Of a stretch of DNA of 64,000 bases, positions 59,290 through 64,000 are shown piece after piece (position 1 is the stretch's first letter; the number at the start of each line of letters is the position of its first letter). Location: assembly GCA_012934845.2 (NCBI GenBank), contig WNNJ02003592.1, forward strand, positions 1 to 64,000. The letters are read 5' to 3'. The translations under genes were made by a program, and so were the position numbers. The notes under the pieces are model-generated. The model had not been told where the DNA came from and ran no database searches. It saw nothing but the letters and a program-made list of their open reading frames with translations. This DNA is from Pomphorhynchus laevis (taxonomy: Eukaryota; Acanthocephala; Palaeacanthocephala; Echinorhynchida; Pomphorhynchidae).

Positions 59290-60510
59290 TATAATTGCTT
59301 TCGTATCAAAACTAATTTTAGACACAAATGTTTATGATGTTCACATCAATACCTAAAAAAATTGAAAACTTTTTTATACTCTGCCACATCTTCGAGTCGT
59401 CTTGAAGAATACGTGGCTGACGAAAGCTTGTCTGATTTAAAGGTTTCCTGCATCTTAATTATAATAAAGTTTATTTTTATCGTTTATTCCCCTAAATTAA
59501 TTCCCGTTTATTCTTTAAATTACTTTATTTATGTGAGATTTTCAATATAATTTATATTCATATTATTTTAAAATTTAAATGTCATATTTTATTTTTTTAA
59601 AGTAATATTTTTCAGATTAAAATTTTAGTATTTGATCTTTTAAAGTTCTTTATTCTTAGTGTATGAATTTAAATGTTTATCGTCTTTTAATACGAAAAGA
59701 TGTCAATCGATAACACTATGTCATGTTTCCTAATAATTTTGTGTTTTAGAAAACTGTCCCAATTTGGAATAAGCTATATTCATTTCCCGTTTATGTAATC
59801 GTGATTTTTACTCGTAATTCATTATTTTTTGATATGTTTTAAGATTAATTACAAACACAAGTATAGCTTGCGGAAGTTTAAGACAGATCCATAGACCCGA
59901 GGACCATAAATTTTATGTGAGCTAACTTTCTCGAAATCAGTTTGTATTATAAAATGTTAAATTCTGATTTTATCGTTTCTATAATTCAAACCAATGCCCA
60001 AAAGGTTCGCGATTGTTAATATATTTTTAAATATTTGCTTAAAATTCAGTTAGAAATTATATTTTTAACTAAATTTGAAATTAATATCATTTTAACAAAA
60101 TGGTATTAATCGGAATGGTATCACTATCGTTTGAGATATTCATAATATCATTTTATTTGATATATATTATAACTTTAATTCGTAACATACTGTCTAAATA
60201 TAAAGATGTGTCAATGATCACTTTCGTGTCAAAACTAACAGGCATTAGTGTGAATTATAGATACGAGAAAAAATACTTCATTATAATTAGACAAGCTTTC
60301 TCCTGCTAACTCCTCTTTAAATCGTCTTGAAGAAGACTTAGCAGACGATCATTTTTTAATTATAATAAGTTTACTTTTATCGTTTCTATAATTCACACTA
60401 ATGCCCAAAATGTTTGCGATTGTTAATACATTTTTTAATATTAGCTTTAAATTCAGTTAGAAAGTATATTTTTAACTGAATTTGAAATTAATATCATTTT
60501 ATTTGATATC
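59290..60510 (+). repeat. Local diverged duplications with exon-like cores
   Basis: 59971-60100 and 60378-60510 are related (TATCGTTTCTATAATTCA, CGATTGTTAATA, AAATTCAGTTAGAAA, TTTGAAATTAATATCATTTT), offset 407 bp. Two short open cores within the same region also match: SATSSSRLEEYVADE (59385-59430) and ANSSLNRLEEDLADD (60303-60350). The cores have higher GC than the flanks. Confidence 0.55.
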
Positions 60511-61989
60511 AATATTCTTTGAAATTGATTTCAAATTCAGTTAAAAAGTATACTTTTAACTGAATTTATGTAAATTTTGTTCAATTTATATTAAAAAATT
60601 CCATGTTTAAATATTCAAATCAAATAATTTTTCCCTGGAGATGAAAGTTACATATTTGTTCTATTCTTAATTGTGTTGCTCTTAAATATCAAATTTTGTT
60701 GTGGTGCATCCTTTTACAAACTGTCGAATGTTGGGAACTAATGCTTCCAAACTTACAGCAGCAAAATTCAAAACGTTTTAGGTTCGAACCATAATAAATG
60801 TAATATTTTCTGTAATAGTTAGCTTGATATTTCTTTTTAATGCAATATTACGTTTTGAAAAATATGATATTATTCAAAACGTTAAAATGTTATATTAATA
60901 ATGACAAGTTATTCAAATAGTAAGATGATTTTTAAATAATATGATATTAAAATAATAAGATAATATAAAAACATAATAATATTAAAATAATATAATATTT
61001 TAATGACGTGATGATTAATAAATTTAGATAATATTTAAAATTATGATGATATTTAAGATGGATGATAATAAGATAAATAAAATTATAGTTTAATAATTAT
61101 TTTTGTTAATAAAAAATAAATTATTTACTTAATTCATTTAATTTTTAACAAATTTAACGTTGTACTAATTGATAAATTCCACAAATATCCATGTTGTTTG
61201 TTTATTTATTGAAAGTAGAACATTTACAATTTATTTGAAATTATAATTTTAAATAATTTGGTGATTTTTCTCTTTCAATGATTTATAATTTAATCATTAA
61301 TTTCTTTATGATTTATAAAGTTTATACTAAATAATATTAATTTTTACAAAATAAGTTAATCTTTGGTAAACAAATCATTACATTCTGTATATAAATAATT
61401 TATTTAATTGAATTTATTTTATATTGGTAATTTTATAACATATATAGTGTCGGTTTACTTGATCTAAACTGTTGACATTAAGTATTAAACATGTTTATTT
61501 TAATAAATAGCATATTTTATTTACTAAATTTAGTTATTTGGATGTAATTAATATGTGTATTCTCGTGAGTATTAAGTAAGAATAGAAACTTGTCTACGTG
61601 CAGACTATCCGCTGAGAATATAAAAAGTGTGTCTGTGAAACAAAATGTCTGAATAAAAGTCATTAGACTTATGTAGAAATTCGTAAATTTCTGCTTCATT
61701 AATATAATGGATTAACGATGTGTTTTGTCATTTCTACATATCACAAATGGAGAAACGCTAATAGTTCAGCAACTACAGGTAAGTTGAAAAGGTTTAAAAA
61801 AGTAAAATTGGATTCGCTAGTGGCTCTGCTTTGAATAAATATTTTATCATGACGTAGTGGTAGAATACTGAGTTGAATAAAATAAATGAAATAAATGATA
61901 AATAAAATAAAGGTTATAAAATAAATGTTATAATTACTGACATACTAAAAAAGATATAAGATTATTAAAAAGATAAAAATTACTTCGGA

Positions 61990-62300
61990 ATAGCGGCCGA
62001 AACCTAAAATAAGGTTACTACTGATGACCTCTAATCCTTAATCTATTACAACGTCTGTTATTTATTAATCAATTCATAAAATTTGACTATTTTAAATTTC
62101 AATTTTTTATTTTAACTTAATTATATAATTATTTATATAATTATTATTTATCTTATAAAATATCATATAAAATTATTTATAATTATTTATTATCTAATTA
62201 TTAAATTTTGATTTATTGATTTAACATTATTATTTTTATGAATTAATTTATTTTATTCAATACTTAGACTCAGTTAGCTGATTTGATTAATAATTATCAT
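61990..62300 (+). repeat. R repeat, forward copy
   Basis: GCGGCCGAAACCT, GATGACCTCTAATCCTTA, TTATTTATTAATCAATTCAT and the tail ACTTAGACTCAGTTAGCT, in the order seen at 12640-12935 and 42935-47925. The 5' head is shorter and more diverged. Confidence 0.75.
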
Positions 62301-63039
62301 TTAATTATTGAATTGATTTATCGGACATTTGAGGAAATGTAGTCAATACTAAAAGTATAATGAAAGTTGTCCAATTCGAAATTGGGAATATATTTTATTC
62401 TATATCTTACGAATTAAAAAAGTTTAGCGTTTACACGAATTACCAAAATCGAATTTAAACAAATTGTAACTTAAAAATCAATTGTCATTAAAAGAATCAA
62501 ACCAATTACAGGAAATCTGTTTTATAATCTGATAAAATTTAAATCTGGTATAGTCTGATAGTGGATATCTGATTTTCCCTGGTTACCTCTCAGTAAGATA
62601 AATTACAAAACACTACCGAAATAGGTTTAGGAGAAGCAAATTAATATTTTATATAGATTATATAAATTATAGATTATCACTGGAAGTATTTTGATTGCAC
62701 AATGATTGCACAAAATTTTAGTTTCAATTAAATGATTTTATTATTAGCCTTGGGACTATTAAAATGAAACCCTAATTTCGTCACGAAATAGATAAACGTA
62801 TATAATACTGTAAGATGGTGTTACGAGTGTTTGGACAAATATTTTCAATTGTAATAATTATTCACTTATGATGATGTAATAATTAACTATCATGATGAAA
62901 TAGTTATTAGTGATGACTAAAAGATGACTAGACAAAATCAGAATACCATCTTCATTTGATTACAATAACAGCATAAATAGATGAGTTTCGTCAACATTTA
63001 TTAGTTTAGTTTAATAAATAAAAAATGAGCAAATATTTT

Positions 63040-64000
63040 TATTTTAGTACATCAAAAATTTTTAATATTTGATAATGATACATTGTTGATAACAAATTAT
63101 TGGACCTGGATCAAATATGGGAAATTTTTTATTTGATATTTTGCTAACCTTTTTTAGCATCTTCAGAAAATTACATATTTAGATTGCACCATTGAAATAG
63201 ATTATACCAAAATGTTTAAAGAGTTTTATAACTCCTTTAATATCATACATATCTTAAATAGTTGATACTGATCCATTATTGATAAAGAATTATTGGAGCT
63301 GGATCAAAGAATAGAGGAAACTTTTTGATATTTCGCTAATTTCTGTTAGCATCTTCAGAAAGCATCTTCTGAAGATGCTAACAGAAGTTAGCAAAAATTT
63401 AGAAATTAATTTAATTTCCTAACAGAAGTTAGGAAATTACAATGTTTTTTAAAATGTACGTTTTTATAAAAAATTCAAAACGAACGCCGTCATCTTCAGA
63501 AAATTACAGAAATTTCTTGTTGTTTTTTATTTAAAATCGAAAATTAGTTCTTAAGATAGACCTCGATACAGGTAAGAGAGCAAATCTTAAAACTTGCCGT
63601 TGAACGTCTTGGTTTATCCGGTAGTGAATTTTGTATGTCACTAGGATCGGACAGCTGGCGACACCTGATTCATAGACTGTCTGCATGACTTAACACCCAG
63701 TAGACTTAACACCTAGTTGTTTTTTAATTATTGGAGTTGGATCAAAGAAAATAAGAAATTATTTTTGATATTTCACTAACTTCTGTTAGCATCTTCAGAA
63801 AATTACAGAATTTAATATTTAGCGGTTATCGAAATATCAAAAAATTTCCTCTTTTCTTTGATCTAATAATTCTTTAATAATTCTGGATAAGTATCAACTA
63901 TTTAATATTCAGAAGAATTATTAATGCTGGATCAAAGAAAATAAAAATGTTTTTATTGATATTTCACTAATCTCTGTAAGCATCTTCAAAAAATTACAAT
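63040..64000. repeat. Cluster of related repeats with inverted units
   Basis: Units containing ATTATTGGAGCTGGATCAAA and GTTAGCATCTTCAGAAAATT recur near 63097, 63287, 63727 and 63908, spaced about 180-440 bp. An inverted unit lies near 63840-63895. A long hairpin (arms 63335-63359 and 63368-63392, one mismatch, 8-nt loop) sits in one unit. It runs off the right edge. It looks like a satellite or a cluster of short inverted-repeat elements. Confidence 0.7.
63590..63686 (+). pseudogene. Short coding-like remnant
   Basis: Open forward piece with LAVERLGLSGSEFCMSLGSD followed by SWRHLIHRLSA and TGA. GC is above the flanks. The W-LIHRL ending resembles the C-terminal tails of some LINE reverse transcriptases, but the piece is too short to assign. 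It sits inside the 63-64 kb repeat cluster. Confidence 0.3.

Larger units (their letters stand above)
58346..63039. other. AT-rich stretch, no gene recognised
   Basis: About 4.7 kb of AT-rich DNA with hairpins (58705-58767), a tandem local duplication (59290-60510) and one R repeat (61990-62300). Open frames at 60100-60309 (+) and 61517-61699 (-) are short, hydrophobic or AT-driven, and I do not call them genes. Confidence 0.45.

Noticed and set aside
60100-60309. 69-codon hydrophobic forward frame as a membrane protein gene
   Set aside because: AT-rich chance frames are often Ile/Leu/Phe-rich; it overlaps a diverged local duplication and has no other support.
61517-61699. 60-codon minus-strand frame
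   Set aside because: Short, no known motif, and no splice context that I can defend.

Overview
This is a eukaryotic, AT-rich window with no operon-like gene order. The tRNA, the short introns with GT/AG borders, and the mix of L2/CR1-like, I/Jockey-like, Penelope-like and hAT elements suggest an insect. A hymenopteran is possible, but that is a guess from general character. Most of the left half looks like repeat-rich heterochromatin. The right half is mostly unannotated AT-rich DNA with older element fragments and a few exon-like islands.

Layout. 1-3551 is a 23-bp satellite array with a visible higher-order period of about 980 bp. 3552-9890 is a composite block: a reverse-strand L2/CR1-like LINE fragment, a small module of three exon-like pieces, a fragment of an unusual reverse-transcriptase element (here 'RTX'), and the 5' part of an L2/CR1-like LINE (here 'LINE A') whose 5' leader is a 16-bp minisatellite. 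The block is duplicated almost perfectly at 22510-27350, beside a second, larger satellite array (14507-22509). Between the copies lie a decayed hAT transposon (9891-12217), inverted copies of a dispersed repeat ('R'), and a possible small two-exon gene for a secreted-like protein (13474-13770), which faces an acidic terminal exon on the other strand (13803-13883).

The second copy gives the key to the structure. LINE A (25578-30692) carries a 6-bp target duplication (TATTCC) and sits exactly inside the RTX reverse-transcriptase coding sequence, which resumes on the other side at 30699-31824. The 16-bp minisatellite therefore lies inside the inserted element, as its 5' untranslated leader. A tRNA-Val(AAC) gene lies at 32588-32659. 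A third copy of the exon-like module is at 34743-35177.

From 36.2 to 48 kb there is a train of elements: an I/Jockey-like LINE (C, 36200-39815), a scrap of the same family, another LINE remnant (E), a Penelope-like reverse transcriptase with no endonuclease visible after it, then an R repeat into which a nearly complete L2/CR1-like LINE (B, 43167-47785) has inserted. A second C-family LINE (D) lies at 55340-57640, and a C-terminal piece of an RTX element at 58055-58345.

The remaining sequence is AT-rich. It holds a set of reverse-strand exon-like islands at 48935-50074, one at 52981-53049 on the forward strand, hairpins, and local tandem repeats. I recognise no conserved host protein gene. 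The exon calls are inferences from reading frame plus splice-site match and need transcript evidence.
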